From Streptomyces pseudogriseolus (GTDB taxonomy: Bacteria; Actinomycetota; Actinomycetes; Streptomycetales; Streptomycetaceae), in contig MUNG01000193.1 in the NCBI GenBank assembly GCA_002154585.1, forward strand, positions 1 to 54,506: a stretch of 54,506 nucleotides of DNA. Direction: 5' to 3'. The notes under the pieces were generated by a model. That model saw only the letters and a program-made list of their open reading frames with translations. It searched no databases and was not told where the DNA came from. Below, one piece after another: positions 16,937-26,349 of this stretch. Made by a program: the position numbers and the translations under genes. Positions within the stretch are counted from its first letter, which is position 1, and each line of letters starts with the position of its first letter.

Positions 16937-16952
16937 TTGACTGTACTGTAAA
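16937..16952. promoter_or_regulatory. Operator-like palindrome upstream of the tetR gene
   Basis: TTGAC-T-GTAC-T-GTAAA matches its reverse complement at 12 of 16 positions and is centred on GTAC. It lies 31 bp before the tetR start, next to the shared promoter region with the ABC ATPase. This is the expected place for TetR autoregulation. AT content here is far above the surroundings. Confidence 0.6.
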
Positions 16953-16982
16953 GCCCAGACGCATCGTGAGGAGGGAGCCCGC

Positions 16983-17678
16983 ATGACCGCCCGTACGGAG
17001 GATGCCCCGGCCGGGGGCGCCGAGCGCCGCAGGTCGGCCTCGGACCTGAGGATCCTGCGCGCGGCGAAGGAGCTGTTCCTGGCCGACCGCTACGCCGGGG
17101 TCTCCCTGGAGCGGGTCGCCGAGCGCGCCGGCCTCTCCCGGCAGACCGTCTACAACCGCTTCGGGTCGAAGGAGGCGGTGTTCCGGGAGATGGTCCGCGA
17201 CCACTGGGCGGCGTTCGCCGAGCGGGACGGGCGGCCGGCCGGGGACGCCGAGAACGTCGCGAGCGCCGCGGACGCCGAGGACGCGAGCGCCGAGGAGGTG
17301 CTGCGCGTCTTCGCCGGCTCGCTCCGCCGCTTCGCCGACGAGACGGACCAGATCCGCTTCGCGCGGCTCGTGGTGGCCGAGTCCGCCCGGCTGCCGTGGA
17401 TCGCGGAGGAGTTCTACCGGCTGGGGAAGGGGCCGGTGGCGGCGGCGTTCACCGACCGCCTCGACGCCCTGGTCCGCGCCGGCCGGCTGCACTGCCCGGA
17501 CACCCGCCTCGCCGCACGGCAGTTCATGGGCCTCGTCCAGGAGTTCCTCGTCTGGCCGCGCGTCATGGCCTTCACCGAGGAGACCGCCGCCGGGCCCGAT
17601 CCGGACGTGGTGATCGACGAGGCCGTACGCACCTTCCTGGCCCGCTACGCGCCCCCGCGCGGGAGCGGCCCGGCCTGA
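16983..17678 (+). CDS. TetR-family transcriptional regulator
   Basis: A 231-aa repressor with the N-terminal TetR DNA-binding domain: DLRILRAAKELFLADRYAGVSLERVAERAGLSRQTVYNRFGSKEAVFREMV, helix-turn-helix about 41-60. The C-terminal ligand domain ends with a TetR_C-like segment (FMGLVQEFLVWPRVM). The start follows a very strong GTGAGGAGGGAG site. It is followed after 28 bp by a metallo-beta-lactamase-fold hydrolase gene and is divergent from an ABC exporter, so it plausibly controls both. An acidic Ala-rich insertion (about 83-105) separates helices 4 and 5. Confidence 0.93.
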   Translation: MTARTEDAPAGGAERRRSASDLRILRAAKELFLADRYAGVSLERVAERAGLSRQTVYNRFGSKEAVFREMVRDHWAAFAERDGRPAGDAENVASAADAEDASAEEVLRVFAGSLRRFADETDQIRFARLVVAESARLPWIAEEFYRLGKGPVAAAFTDRLDALVRAGRLHCPDTRLAARQFMGLVQEFLVWPRVMAFTEETAAGPDPDVVIDEAVRTFLARYAPPRGSGPA

Positions 17679-17706
17679 CCTGACCCGTTCGCACTGGAGG
17701 ACTGCC

Positions 17707-18645
17707 ATGTCCGCACCCGGCATCGTGCTCGGCGACGTCGAGATGACCCGCGTGATCGAGTGGTCGGGCCCCGTCCGCACCGCGCGTTTCATCATCCCGG
17801 ACAGCGACGAGGAGACCTGGCGGCGCAACGAGGACTGGCTGGCGCCCGACTTCTGGACGCCCGCCGACGACGCCTACCGCTGCCACGTCCAGACCTGGGT
17901 GCTGCGCAGCGAGGGCCGGACCATCCTGGTGGACACCGGGATCGGCAACGGCCGGGACCGCCCGCAGGTCCCGCAGTTCGCCCACCTGCACACCGACTTC
18001 CTCGCCCGGCTGAGGGAGGCCGGCGTCGCGCCCGAGGACGTCGACGTCGTCGTCAACACGCACATCCACTACGACCATGTCGGCTGGAACACCGAGTGGC
18101 GTGACGGGGAGTGGGTGCCGGCCTTCCCCCACGCGACGTACCTGGTCCCGCGTGTCGATCACCGGTACTTCGACCCCGCGGGCCCCGGTCCCGGCGGCGG
18201 CCGGGCGCCGCGCGACGACCACGAACGCGTCCGCTGGGAGGGCAGCAGGCTGGTGTTCGAGGACAGCGTCGCACCCGTCGAGCGGGCGGGGCAGCTGGTG
18301 CTGTGGGAGGGCAGTCACCGCATCGACGGCAACCTGCTGCTGGAGGCCGCGCCGGGCCACACGCCGGGCTCGTCCGCCCTCACGTTGCGCTCGGGCACGG
18401 ACCGTGCGGTGTTCGTCGGGGACATGCTGCACAGTCCGGTGCAGGTGCTCGAACCGGAGTGGAACAGCTGCTTCTGCGACGATCTGCGGCAGGCCGCGAA
18501 GACGCGGCGGGCCTATCTCGCCCGGGCGGCGGAGCGGGGGGAGCTGGTTGTGCCGGCGCACTGGCCCGGCCACGGTGCGGCGGAGGTCCGCCCTGCGGGC
18601 GACGGCTTCGCGATCAAGGAATGGGGTGCCTTCCCACGGACCTGA
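17707..18645 (+). CDS. MBL-fold metallo-hydrolase
   Basis: A 312-aa metallo-beta-lactamase-fold enzyme with HxHxDH at 119-124 (NTHIHYDHVGWN). Other metal ligands are in APGHTPGSS (about 217-225) and FVGDMLHSP, with a distal His in PAHWPGHG. The spacing and the GWN following the motif recall the lactonase/methyl parathion hydrolase-like branch. It probably hydrolyses a lactone or ester, but no substrate can be named. It is translated from a good site (CTGGAGGACTGCC) in an operon with tetR, suggesting inducible detoxification or signal breakdown. No signal peptide. Confidence 0.9.
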   Translation: MSAPGIVLGDVEMTRVIEWSGPVRTARFIIPDSDEETWRRNEDWLAPDFWTPADDAYRCHVQTWVLRSEGRTILVDTGIGNGRDRPQVPQFAHLHTDFLARLREAGVAPEDVDVVVNTHIHYDHVGWNTEWRDGEWVPAFPHATYLVPRVDHRYFDPAGPGPGGGRAPRDDHERVRWEGSRLVFEDSVAPVERAGQLVLWEGSHRIDGNLLLEAAPGHTPGSSALTLRSGTDRAVFVGDMLHSPVQVLEPEWNSCFCDDLRQAAKTRRAYLARAAERGELVVPAHWPGHGAAEVRPAGDGFAIKEWGAFPRT

Positions 18646-18667
18646 TCCGCGGGTCCGCCGTGGCTGG

Positions 18668-18712
18668 TCGCGCAGTTCCCCGCGCCCCTGAGGGGCGCGG
18701 GGAACTGCGCGA
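18668..18712. repeat. Perfect 21-bp inverted repeat, dispersed Streptomyces element and likely bidirectional terminator
   Basis: The 21-bp arms (18668-18688 and 18692-18712) are perfectly complementary around a 3-nt TGA loop; each arm includes GCAGTTCCCCGCGCCCC or its complement. From memory, near-identical hairpins are scattered through many Streptomyces genomes, often ending in GCGCGACCAGC. It lies between the convergent stops of the MBL gene (18645) and the NYN gene (18753), and would act as a terminator for both. Confidence 0.85.
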
Positions 18713-18752
18713 AGGGTGCCATGACACCCCCGGCTGTGAAGCCGCCGCGTCC

Positions 18753-19961
18753 TCACTCCCCGGCGGACGCCCTCTCCGTCCCCGTCCGCGTATCCAGCTC
18801 GCGCCAGAACCCCGCCCGAATGGCGTAACGGTCCCGCTCGTCGATCTGGTCGTCCTTGTGCGCGAGCAGCCCGAACCGCGCCGCGTACCGCAACAGCTCA
18901 CCGTCGATCCGGTGCGGAATCCGCGGATACATCCCCGACAGCTTCCGCACATGACTCTGGTCGCCCAGCCGCTCCGCCCACCGCCGCGCGAACACCTGCC
19001 CCACCTCGAAGGGGTCGCCCCCGACGGTGGTGATGTCCTCCTCCCGGTCGGCCCACCGCTGCTCGGCCGTGGTGAGCTGCGCCAGCGTCGGCATGGACGC
19101 GGCGTCCGGCGGCTCGGCGGCCGGCCTGTCCACCCAGCCCTTGTCGGAGGACCAGCGCAGCGTCGCGGAGGCGGGCTGCTGCGGCTGGTGCAGCCCGGGG
19201 TGGCGCAGCGCGGCCAGGTCCTTCGGGGTGGGCACGCCCTTGGCGGCGGGCGCGCGTTCGGCGGTCCCGTTGTGCGCGGCGTCGGCCGGATGGCGCGACT
19301 CGGCCGGGGCGCGCCCGGCGGCCGGGGCGAGGGCGGAGTCGGGCAGCGGCGCGGAGAGGATCGCGGCGATCTCGGGCCGGGGGGAGGGCGGCGGCGCGCA
19401 CACCCCGCCGGTCTCCTTGGCGCGCACGGCCTGGGTGATCCACGCCCGGTCCAGGACGCGGCGCTCGTCGGCCTCGGCGACCAGGTCCTCGGACTGGTTG
19501 TAGTCGCCGTCGGCGGCCTGCACGGCCCACAGGTGCACGGCGACGCCGTGCTCCTTGGCGGCCATCATGCCCGGCAGCAGATCGCCGTCACCGGTGACCA
19601 GGACGATGTCGGAGCAAGCGCGGTTACGGGCGAGCTCGGTCAACTCGGCGTGCATCGCCGCGTCCACGCCCTTCTGCGCCCAGCGCCCGTCGCTGCGGGT
19701 CAGCGCGCCCAGCCGGACGGTGACCCGGGGCATGACGCGCAGCCGGCGGTGCTCGGGCTGCGGCACGCGGTCGGGGGCGCCGTCGAACCAGTAGATGCGC
19801 AGCAGCGGCCGGCGCGTGTCGTTCTCGGCGCGGTCACGCAGTCCCTGGATCAGGGCGGCGTGGTCCACGGTGATGCGGGACCGCGAGGGCTCCCCGGCGA
19901 GGAGACTGGCGGCGGCCCCCAGCAGATACCCGGCGTCCACCAGGACGATGCAGCGGTCCAC
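18753..19961 (-). CDS. NYN-domain (PIN-like nuclease fold) protein
   Basis: GTG 19961 gives 402 aa (VDRCIVLVDAGYLLGAAASLL), with an AAAGAGGG site 8 bp upstream; GTG 19970 is too close to it. The NYN domain covers about 1-190 with the acidic residues of the PIN-like active site: IVLVDAGY, WAQKGVDAAMHAELTELA and DIVLVTGDGDLLPGMMAAKEHGVAVHLW. A proline/alanine-rich linker (about 200-290) follows. The C-terminal part (about 320-395, VRKLSGMYPRIPHRIDGELLRYAARFGLL) looks like a small helical, possibly winged-helix, domain. NYN proteins are presumed RNases; the target here is unknown. The gene is divergent from the 55-aa protein gene. Confidence 0.88.
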   Translation of the reverse strand: MDRCIVLVDAGYLLGAAASLLAGEPSRSRITVDHAALIQGLRDRAENDTRRPLLRIYWFDGAPDRVPQPEHRRLRVMPRVTVRLGALTRSDGRWAQKGVDAAMHAELTELARNRACSDIVLVTGDGDLLPGMMAAKEHGVAVHLWAVQAADGDYNQSEDLVAEADERRVLDRAWITQAVRAKETGGVCAPPPSPRPEIAAILSAPLPDSALAPAAGRAPAESRHPADAAHNGTAERAPAAKGVPTPKDLAALRHPGLHQPQQPASATLRWSSDKGWVDRPAAEPPDAASMPTLAQLTTAEQRWADREEDITTVGGDPFEVGQVFARRWAERLGDQSHVRKLSGMYPRIPHRIDGELLRYAARFGLLAHKDDQIDERDRYAIRAGFWRELDTRTGTERASAGE

Positions 19962-20181
19962 GCGATCCACCCTCTTTCCGGGGAGTTTGGCTTCGGGCTT
20001 CCTTCGAGTCTGCCCGACCCTGCCGGTGTTAACGGCCCGAACTCGATCTTCGGCGTGGCGTTTCCACACTTCCTCCCCCGACCGCCCCATCACAGACGGT
20101 AATTGTCCGACATGCGTCGGTCATCGGCTTGTGTGAATCTGAATCCGGCCCTGGCCCCTAGTCCCCACAGGAGGCAACACC
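19962..20181. promoter_or_regulatory. Divergent region between the NYN gene and the 55-aa protein gene
   Basis: 220 bp of noncoding DNA, more AT-rich than its surroundings. It contains CCGAC-atgc-GTCGG at 20107-20120, a short perfect inverted repeat overlapping a TTGTCC (20103-20108) that could serve as a -35. No convincing -10 is placed 17 bp on. The end carries CAGGAGGCAACACC, an ideal ribosome binding site for the small gene. Confidence 0.4.
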
Positions 20182-20349
20182 ATGGCCAAGAACAAGAACC
20201 GTGACCGTAAGCAGCCCCAGGCCGAGCGCGCCCCGCGCGCCGCCCAGACGGCCACCCTGGAGGCCCCGGACGAGCAGCGCACCACGCAGGCGATACCCGG
20301 CGAGGCCGGCCGCGGCAAGGGCCGGCAGAAGCGCTTCGGCCACAACTGA
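20182..20349 (+). CDS. Small basic 55-aa protein
   Basis: ATG 20182 to TGA 20347-20349 encodes 55 residues starting MAKNKNRDRKQPQAERAPRA and ending GRGKGRQKRFGHN. It has an ideal Shine-Dalgarno (CAGGAGG, 9 bp spacing) and typical codon use, and is followed 40 bp later by a strong terminator, so it is a complete small transcription unit. It is highly charged, Lys/Arg-rich at both ends, lacks hydrophobic segments and is probably disordered, consistent with nucleic-acid or ribosome association, but no function is known. It is short enough to be missed by standard annotation. Confidence 0.82.
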   Translation: MAKNKNRDRKQPQAERAPRAAQTATLEAPDEQRTTQAIPGEAGRGKGRQKRFGHN

Positions 20350-20389
20350 CGTCGGCGTGAAGGGCCATGACGGCCCCGCCGCACAGGAA

Positions 20390-20420
20390 GAGGGGCGCAC
20401 CCGTCGCGGGTGCGCCCCTC
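20390..20420. terminator. Strong bidirectional hairpin terminator between the 55-aa gene and dnaE
   Basis: A perfect 14-bp stem (GAGGGGCGCACCCG against CGGGTGCGCCCCTC) closes a TCG loop. It lies between two convergent genes, 40 bp from the end of the small gene and 26 bp from the end of dnaE, and can end both transcripts. Confidence 0.85.
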
Positions 20421-20445
20421 CGGCGTGTCGGGGGTGGCCCGGGCG

Positions 20446-23400
20446 TCAGCCGGCCAGGCAGGACGGGCCGAGCAGCACCTTCAGGTCGCCGAACAGGGCC
20501 GGGTCGGGCTTGACCCGGTGCCGGTCGAGCCGCAGCACGGTCGTCCTGGTGGGCCCCTGGAGCTTGATGCGGACCTCGCTGTCGCCCTTGTGGTGGGTGA
20601 GGATCTCGCCGAGCCGGCTGACCATCGGCGGGGTGACGCGGGTGGCCGGGATGGTGAGCACCACGGGCGCGTTGGTGCCGGCGTTGGACAGGTCGGGGAC
20701 CATCAGCTCCATGGCGACCAGCCGGGGCACGTCCTCGCGCTTGTCGAGCCGGCCCTTGACGAACACCACGGCGTCCTCGACGAGTTGGGTCGAGACGAGC
20801 TGGTAGGTCGCCGGGAAGAACATGCACTCGATGGAGCCCGCGAGGTCCTCCACGGTGGCGATCGCCCAGGCGTTGCCCTGCTTGGTCATCTTGCGCTGGA
20901 GGCCGGAGATGATGCCGCCGATGGTGACCACCGCGCCGTCGCCGAAGTCGCCGCCGGTGAGCTGGGAGATGCCCGCGTCGGCCTTGTCGGACAGCACGTG
21001 CTCCAGGCCGAACAGCGGGTGGTCGGAGACGTACAGGCCGAGCATCTCGCGCTCCTGCGCGAGGAGGTACGTCTTGTCCCACTCGTCGTCGGTGAACTGC
21101 ACGTCCAGGCCGAAGCCCGGCTCGTCGCTCTGCTCCTCGCCCATGCCGCCGAAGAGGTCGAACTGTCCCTCGGCCTCCTTGCGCTTGACCGCCACCACGT
21201 TGTCGATCATCGGCTCGTACTGGGCGGTGAGGCCCTTGCGGGTGTGGCCCAGGGTGTCGAAGGCGCCGGCCTTGATCAGCGACTCGGTGGTGCGCTTGTT
21301 GCAGACGACCGCGTCGACCTTGTCGAGGTAGTCCGGGAAGGACGTGTACTTCCCCTTGGCCTTGCGGCACTTGATGATCGACTCCACCACGTTGGTGCCG
21401 ACGTTGCGCACCGCGGAGAGGCCGAAGAGGATCACGTCGTCGCCCTGCGCGGCGAAGTTGGACTCGGACTCGTTGACGTTGGGCGGGAGCACCCGGATGC
21501 CCATGCGGCGGCACTCGTTGAGGTAGACCGCGGACTTGTCCTTGTCGTCCTTCACCGAGGTGAGCAGCGCCGCCATGTACTCGGCGGGGTGGTTGGCCTT
21601 GAGGTAGGCGGTCCAGTAGGAGACCAGGCCGTACGCGGCGGAGTGCGCCTTGTTGAAGGCGTAGCCGGCGAAGGGGACCAGCACGTCCCACAGGGCCTGG
21701 ATGGCCTCGTCGCTGTAGCCGTTCTTGCGGGCGCCGGCCTGGAAGATGGTGAAGTTCTTCGCCAGTTCCTCGGGCTTCTTCTTGCCCATCACGCGGCGGA
21801 GGATGTCGGCCTCGCCGAGCGAGTAGCCGGCGATGATCTGGGCGGCCTTCTGCACCTGCTCCTGATAGACGATCAGGCCGTAGGTGACGTCCAGGACCTC
21901 CTTGAGCGGCTCCTCCAGCTCGGGGTGGATCGGGGTGATCTCCTGCTGGCCGTTCTTGCGCAGGGCGTAGTTGGTGTGCGAGTTCATGCCCATCGGGCCC
22001 GGCCGGTACAGGGCCGACACGGCGGAGATGTCCTCGAAGTTGTCCGGCTTCATCAGCCGGAGCAGGGAGCGCATGGGGCCGCCGTCGAACTGGAACACGC
22101 CGAGGGTGTCGCCGCGCTGGAGCAGTTCGAAGGTCGTGGGGTCGTCGAGCGGGAGGCTCAGGAGATCGATGTCGATCCCCTTGTTCGCCTTCACCATCTT
22201 GACGGCGTCGTCCATGATGGTGAGGTTGCGCAGGCCCAGGAAGTCCATCTTGAGCAGGCCGAGCGACTCGCAGCTCGGGTAGTCCCACTGCGTGATGGTC
22301 ACGCCGTCGGTGTGCCGGACCCAGACCGGGACGTGGTCGGTGATGGTCTCGCTGGACATGATCACGCCGGCCGCGTGCACGCCCATCTGCCGCACCAGTC
22401 CCTCGACGCCCTTGGCGGTGTCGATGACCTTCTTCACGTCCGGCTCGTTCTCGTACATCCCGCGGACCTCGCCGGCCTCCGAGTAGCGGGGGTGCGCGGG
22501 GTCGGTGATGCCGGACAGCGGGATGCCCTTGCCGAGGACGTCGGCGGGCATCGCCTTGGTGATGCGGTCGCCCATCGCGTACGGGTAGCCCAGCACGCGC
22601 GCGGAGTCCTTGATGGCGTTCTTCGCCTTGATGGTGCCGTACGTGCCGATCATGGCGACCTTGTCGGCGCCGTACTTCTCGGTCACGTAGCGGATCACCT
22701 CGACGCGCCGGCGCTCGTCGAAGTCGATGTCGACGTCGGGCATGGAGATGCGCTCGGGGTTGAGGAACCGCTCGAAGATCAGGCCGTGCGGGATCGGGTC
22801 GAGGTCGGTGATGCCGAGGGCGTACGCGACGATCGAGCCGGCCGCGGAGCCACGGCCGGGGCCGACCGCGATGCCCTGCTTCTTGGCCCACATGATGAAG
22901 TCGGCGACCACGAGGAAGTAGCCCGGGAAGCCCATCGAGATGATGGTGTCCATCTCGTACTCGACCTGCTTCATGCGGTCGTCCGGGATGCCGTCGGGGA
23001 AGCGGCGGTTCATGCCGCGCAGGACTTCCTCGCGGAACCAGGAGACCTCGGTGTACCCCTCGGGGATGTCGAACTTGGGCATCAGGTCGCGCTTGACGAA
23101 CATGCCCGTGGTGTCGACCATCTCGGCGATCAGCCGGGTGTTGGCGCAGCCCTGCTGCCAGGCGTCCGAGGAGTCGATGGCGTACATCTCGTCGGTGGAC
23201 TTCAGGTAGTAGCCGGTGCCGTCGAACTTGAAGCGGTCGGGGTCGGAGAGGTTCTTGCCGGTCTGGATGCACAGCAGCGCGTCGTGGGCGGTCGCCTCGT
23301 GCGCGTACGTGTAGTGCGAGTCGTTGGTGACCAGCGGGGGGATGCCGAGCTTCCTGCCGATCTCCAGCAGGCCGTCGCGGACCCGGTGCTCGATCTCGAT

Positions 23401-23985
23401 GCCGTGGTCCATCAGCTCCAGGAAGTACCGGTCCTTGCCGAAGATGTCCTGGTAGTCGGCGGCCGCCTTGAGGGCCTCGTCGAAGTGGCCGAGGCGCAGC
23501 CGGGTCTGCACCTCGCCGGAGGGGCAGCCGGTGGAGGCGACGATGCCCTCGGACCACTTGGCGATGGTCTCCTTGTCCATCCGGGGCCATTTCTGAAGCC
23601 AGCCCTCGGCGTAGGCGTCGGAGGAGAGCCGGAAGAGGTTGTGCAGACCGGTGCTGTTCACCGCCCACATCGTCTTGTGGGTGTAGCCGCCGGAGCCGGA
23701 GACGTCGTCCCGCTTCTGGTGCGGCTGGCCCCACTGGATCTTGCGCTTGTTGCGCCGGGACTCGGGGGCGACGTACGCCTCGATGCCGATGATCGGGGTG
23801 ACGCCGGCCTTCTGCGCGGAGTGGAAGAAGTCGTACGCCCCGTGCAGGTTGCCGTGGTCGGACATGGCGATGTGCGTCATGCCCATCTCGTTGCAGGCGT
23901 CGAACATGTCCTTCAGCCGCGCGGCACCGTCCAGCAGCGAGTACTGGGTGTGGACGTGCAGGTGCGTGAACGGCGGCTTCGACAC
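20446..23985 (-). CDS. dnaE: DNA polymerase III alpha subunit (DnaE1)
   Basis: This replicative polymerase catalytic subunit has 1179 aa. The N-terminal PHP domain starts [19 protein letters not shown] and includes [13 protein letters not shown]-like metal-binding sequence. The polymerase aspartates lie in MPDVDIDF (415-422; Asp417 and Asp419) and in PLDD (614-615). The fingers/thumb segments [24 protein letters not shown] and [20 protein letters not shown] follow, with the HhH region and OB-fold ([31 protein letters not shown]) near 1000. It is a DnaE1-type enzyme, as expected for actinobacteria. ATG 23985 starts [13 protein letters not shown]. It is a single-gene unit, divergent from the DUF2252 gene. 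Confidence 0.98.
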   Translation of the reverse strand: MSKPPFTHLHVHTQYSLLDGAARLKDMFDACNEMGMTHIAMSDHGNLHGAYDFFHSAQKAGVTPIIGIEAYVAPESRRNKRKIQWGQPHQKRDDVSGSGGYTHKTMWAVNSTGLHNLFRLSSDAYAEGWLQKWPRMDKETIAKWSEGIVASTGCPSGEVQTRLRLGHFDEALKAAADYQDIFGKDRYFLELMDHGIEIEHRVRDGLLEIGRKLGIPPLVTNDSHYTYAHEATAHDALLCIQTGKNLSDPDRFKFDGTGYYLKSTDEMYAIDSSDAWQQGCANTRLIAEMVDTTGMFVKRDLMPKFDIPEGYTEVSWFREEVLRGMNRRFPDGIPDDRMKQVEYEMDTIISMGFPGYFLVVADFIMWAKKQGIAVGPGRGSAAGSIVAYALGITDLDPIPHGLIFERFLNPERISMPDVDIDFDERRRVEVIRYVTEKYGADKVAMIGTYGTIKAKNAIKDSARVLGYPYAMGDRITKAMPADVLGKGIPLSGITDPAHPRYSEAGEVRGMYENEPDVKKVIDTAKGVEGLVRQMGVHAAGVIMSSETITDHVPVWVRHTDGVTITQWDYPSCESLGLLKMDFLGLRNLTIMDDAVKMVKANKGIDIDLLSLPLDDPTTFELLQRGDTLGVFQFDGGPMRSLLRLMKPDNFEDISAVSALYRPGPMGMNSHTNYALRKNGQQEITPIHPELEEPLKEVLDVTYGLIVYQEQVQKAAQIIAGYSLGEADILRRVMGKKKPEELAKNFTIFQAGARKNGYSDEAIQALWDVLVPFAGYAFNKAHSAAYGLVSYWTAYLKANHPAEYMAALLTSVKDDKDKSAVYLNECRRMGIRVLPPNVNESESNFAAQGDDVILFGLSAVRNVGTNVVESIIKCRKAKGKYTSFPDYLDKVDAVVCNKRTTESLIKAGAFDTLGHTRKGLTAQYEPMIDNVVAVKRKEAEGQFDLFGGMGEEQSDEPGFGLDVQFTDDEWDKTYLLAQEREMLGLYVSDHPLFGLEHVLSDKADAGISQLTGGDFGDGAVVTIGGIISGLQRKMTKQGNAWAIATVEDLAGSIECMFFPATYQLVSTQLVEDAVVFVKGRLDKREDVPRLVAMELMVPDLSNAGTNAPVVLTIPATRVTPPMVSRLGEILTHHKGDSEVRIKLQGPTRTTVLRLDRHRVKPDPALFGDLKVLLGPSCLAG

Positions 23986-24187
23986 GGTGCGGCCTCCAGG
24001 GAGATCTCATCGGCAGCGGGTGGACGGTCCCGGGGGACAGCTCGGAAGTCTATGCCCCGGCACTGACACCCGGAGCCCTTCCCCGCGTACCTTCGGGCGG
24101 GGCGCCGGGCACTCCCGCGCGCGTCCGCACGTTAGGCAGGCGACGGACCAGCCGTCCCCGAGATCCCGCACCAGGAGGCACCCAGCG

Positions 24188-25519
24188 ATGTCGGTCCCGC
24201 AGCTCAGCGACGAGCACCGCGGCGAGGAGATCCTCGCCGTCCTCGACACCGCCTTCGGCGAGCTCCTGGCCGCCGACCCGGCCGCGTTCCGGGTGAAGTT
24301 CCGGAAGATGGCGGCGTCGGCGTTCGCGTTCTACCGCGGGACGGCGAGCCTCTTCTACCACGACCTGTCCGCCGGGCAGCAGGGTCAGGGCGGCCCGTAC
24401 CTGGACGAGCGCACCTCGCGCGTGTGGATCCACGGCGATCTCCACGCGGAGAACTTCGGCACGTACATGGACGCGGGCGGCCGCCTGGTGTTCAACGTCA
24501 ACGACTTCGACGAGGCGTACGTCGGCCCCTTCCTGTGGGACCTGAAGCGTTTCGTGGCGTCCGTGGCGCTGATCGGGTACGCCAAGGCGCTCAGCGACGA
24601 GCAGATCACGGACCTGGTGTCGGTGTACGCGGCCGCCTACCGGGAGCGGATCCACGCCCTGGCGACCGGCGCGAAGCGGGACGAGGTGCCGCCGTTCACC
24701 CTGGACACCGCGCAGGGGCCGCTGCTGGACGTGCTGCGGGACGCCCGGTCGCTGACCCGGTTCTCGCTGCTGGAGTCGATGACGGAGATCCGTGACTTCG
24801 AGCGCCGCTTCGCGCCCGGCGGCGGCGCGGTGGAGCTGGACGCCGCCACGCGCTACAAGGTCCTCGCCGCGTTCGACGGCTATCTGGAGACGCTGCCGGA
24901 CGCGTCCCTGGCCCGCCCGGACTCCTACCGGGTGAAGGACGTCGTGGGCCGCCGGGGCATCGGCATCGGCTCGGCCGGGCTGCCGTCGTACAACATCCTG
25001 CTGGAGGGGCACAGCGACGCCCTGGAGAACGACGTGGTGATCTACGTCAAGCAGGCGCAGACCCCCGCGGTCTCCCGGCACGTGACGGATCCCGCTGTGC
25101 GCGAGTACTTCCTGCACGAGGGGCACCGCACGGTGATCTCCCAGCGCGCCCTCCAGGCGCACGCCGACCCGTGGCTGGGCTGGACCGAGCTGGACGGCGC
25201 CGGGCAGCTGGTGGCCGAGGTCTCGCCGTACGCGGTGGACCTGGACTGGAGCGACCTCGACGACCCGGAGGAGATCACGCTGGTGGTCGCCGACCTGGGC
25301 CGGGCGACGGCGGCGATGCACGCGGCGGCGGACGACACCTCCGGCGAGTCGCTGGTGCCGTTCTCCACGGAGCGGGCCATCGACGCGGCGATCGCGGCCG
25401 ACGAGGAGGCGCTGGTGCCGCTGCTGGTGGACTTCGCCCACGACTACGGGGCGCGGGCCCGCCGGGACCACCAGATCTTCCTCGACCTGTTCCGCAACGG
25501 CCGGATTCCGGGCCTGTAA
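24188..25519 (+). CDS. DUF2252 family protein
   Basis: ATG 24188 follows CAGGAGGCACCCAGCG and gives 443 aa. The pattern matches DUF2252: FRKMAASAFAFYRGTASLFYHDL, RVWIHGDLHAENFGTYMDAGGRLVFNVNDFDEAYVGPFLWDLKRFVASV and RGIGIGSAGLPSYNILLEGHSDALENDVVIYVKQAQ. The HGDxHxxNF and NDFDE elements resemble the catalytic loop and metal-binding segment of aminoglycoside phosphotransferase/protein kinase-like folds, so a kinase-like activity is plausible, but no substrate is known. It is transcribed away from dnaE and stands alone, 66 bp before the next gene. Confidence 0.92.
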   Translation: MSVPQLSDEHRGEEILAVLDTAFGELLAADPAAFRVKFRKMAASAFAFYRGTASLFYHDLSAGQQGQGGPYLDERTSRVWIHGDLHAENFGTYMDAGGRLVFNVNDFDEAYVGPFLWDLKRFVASVALIGYAKALSDEQITDLVSVYAAAYRERIHALATGAKRDEVPPFTLDTAQGPLLDVLRDARSLTRFSLLESMTEIRDFERRFAPGGGAVELDAATRYKVLAAFDGYLETLPDASLARPDSYRVKDVVGRRGIGIGSAGLPSYNILLEGHSDALENDVVIYVKQAQTPAVSRHVTDPAVREYFLHEGHRTVISQRALQAHADPWLGWTELDGAGQLVAEVSPYAVDLDWSDLDDPEEITLVVADLGRATAAMHAAADDTSGESLVPFSTERAIDAAIAADEEALVPLLVDFAHDYGARARRDHQIFLDLFRNGRIPGL

Positions 25520-25585
25520 CCTTCCGCACTCACAGGGTCCCTTCACGGACCCCTTAACGGAGCTCGTGCCACACTCGTAGCCGCC

Positions 25586-26293
25586 ATGGACATATCCGGA
25601 CCCCAGCTCAGAGCCGTTCGCGCGGCGCTGTTCACGGCTGTCGTCGTGACCCTCAGCACCGCGTCGCACGTGCTGCTGTCCGGAGCCCCGCTGCCGCTGA
25701 GCACGGTGGCCCTGATCGGCGCCGCCGTGTTCGGCCTGGCCTACGCGCTCGCGGGGCGGGAACGTTCCTTCGGGCGGATCGCCGCCCTGCTGATCCCGCT
25801 GGAGCTGGCCGCCGACACGGTCTTCACCACCGGTCAGCACGTCTGCTACGGCCGGATGGGCGGCCCGGTGGCCGGCCCGCTGCGCGCCGTCGGCTTCGAC
25901 GTGCTGTGCGGCGACGGCACCGGTGTGGGCGTGCCGCTGGCCCGGGTCACCGGGCATGCCGCGGAGGGCGGCGACCGGGTGGCGGCGGTGCTGGCCGAGG
26001 CCGGCCCCGCGACCGCCTGGCTGCTCCTGGGCGCGCACATCGGGGTGGGCCTGCTGGCCGCCGCCTGGCTGCGCCGCGGGGAGCGGGCGCTGGCCCAGCT
26101 GCTGGGCGCGCTCGCGGCGACGGCGTCGACGGCGGTCCGTCCGCTGCTGCTGGCCGTCGCGGTGGTGACCGTGCGCAGGCCGCCGAAGGCGGGCCGGCCG
26201 GTCCGCACCCCGCACCGCGCCGCCGTGGCGCGCACCCTGCTCCTCGCGCACTCCCTGGGACGGCGCGGGCCGCCGTGCTCCCTCGCCGCCTGA
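25586..26293 (+). CDS. Five-TM membrane protein of unknown function
   Basis: A 235-aa protein with hydrophobic segments at about 13-32, 38-56, 63-82, 142-162 and 172-196, and an Arg-rich C-terminal tail. The loop between segments 3 and 4 holds TTGQHVCYGRMGGP (Cys87) and DVLCGDG (Cys108). Because the next gene encodes an anchored thioredoxin-fold protein, this Cys pair could be its membrane redox partner, but the spacing does not match VKOR or DsbB. No known family recognised. The start ATG 25586 has no clear ribosome binding site; TAGCCG immediately upstream might be part of a promoter. Confidence 0.75.
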   Translation: MDISGPQLRAVRAALFTAVVVTLSTASHVLLSGAPLPLSTVALIGAAVFGLAYALAGRERSFGRIAALLIPLELAADTVFTTGQHVCYGRMGGPVAGPLRAVGFDVLCGDGTGVGVPLARVTGHAAEGGDRVAAVLAEAGPATAWLLLGAHIGVGLLAAAWLRRGERALAQLLGALAATASTAVRPLLLAVAVVTVRRPPKAGRPVRTPHRAAVARTLLLAHSLGRRGPPCSLAA

Positions 26294-26349
26294 GGCGGAT
26301 CACGCCCCGGGCGGTCGTCCGAGCATCAGCAGTCCCCCCGTACGAACTC

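Noticed and set aside
16983-18645. Part of an antibiotic biosynthesis cluster
   Set aside because: TetR, exporter and hydrolase genes occur without any biosynthetic enzyme nearby; flanking genes are conserved core genes.
20410-24066. A 1218-codon plus-strand frame opposite dnaE
   Set aside because: Antisense shadow of a long high-GC gene. It has no start signals, and its composition (poly-Val/Leu/Gly/Asp) is typical of such shadows.
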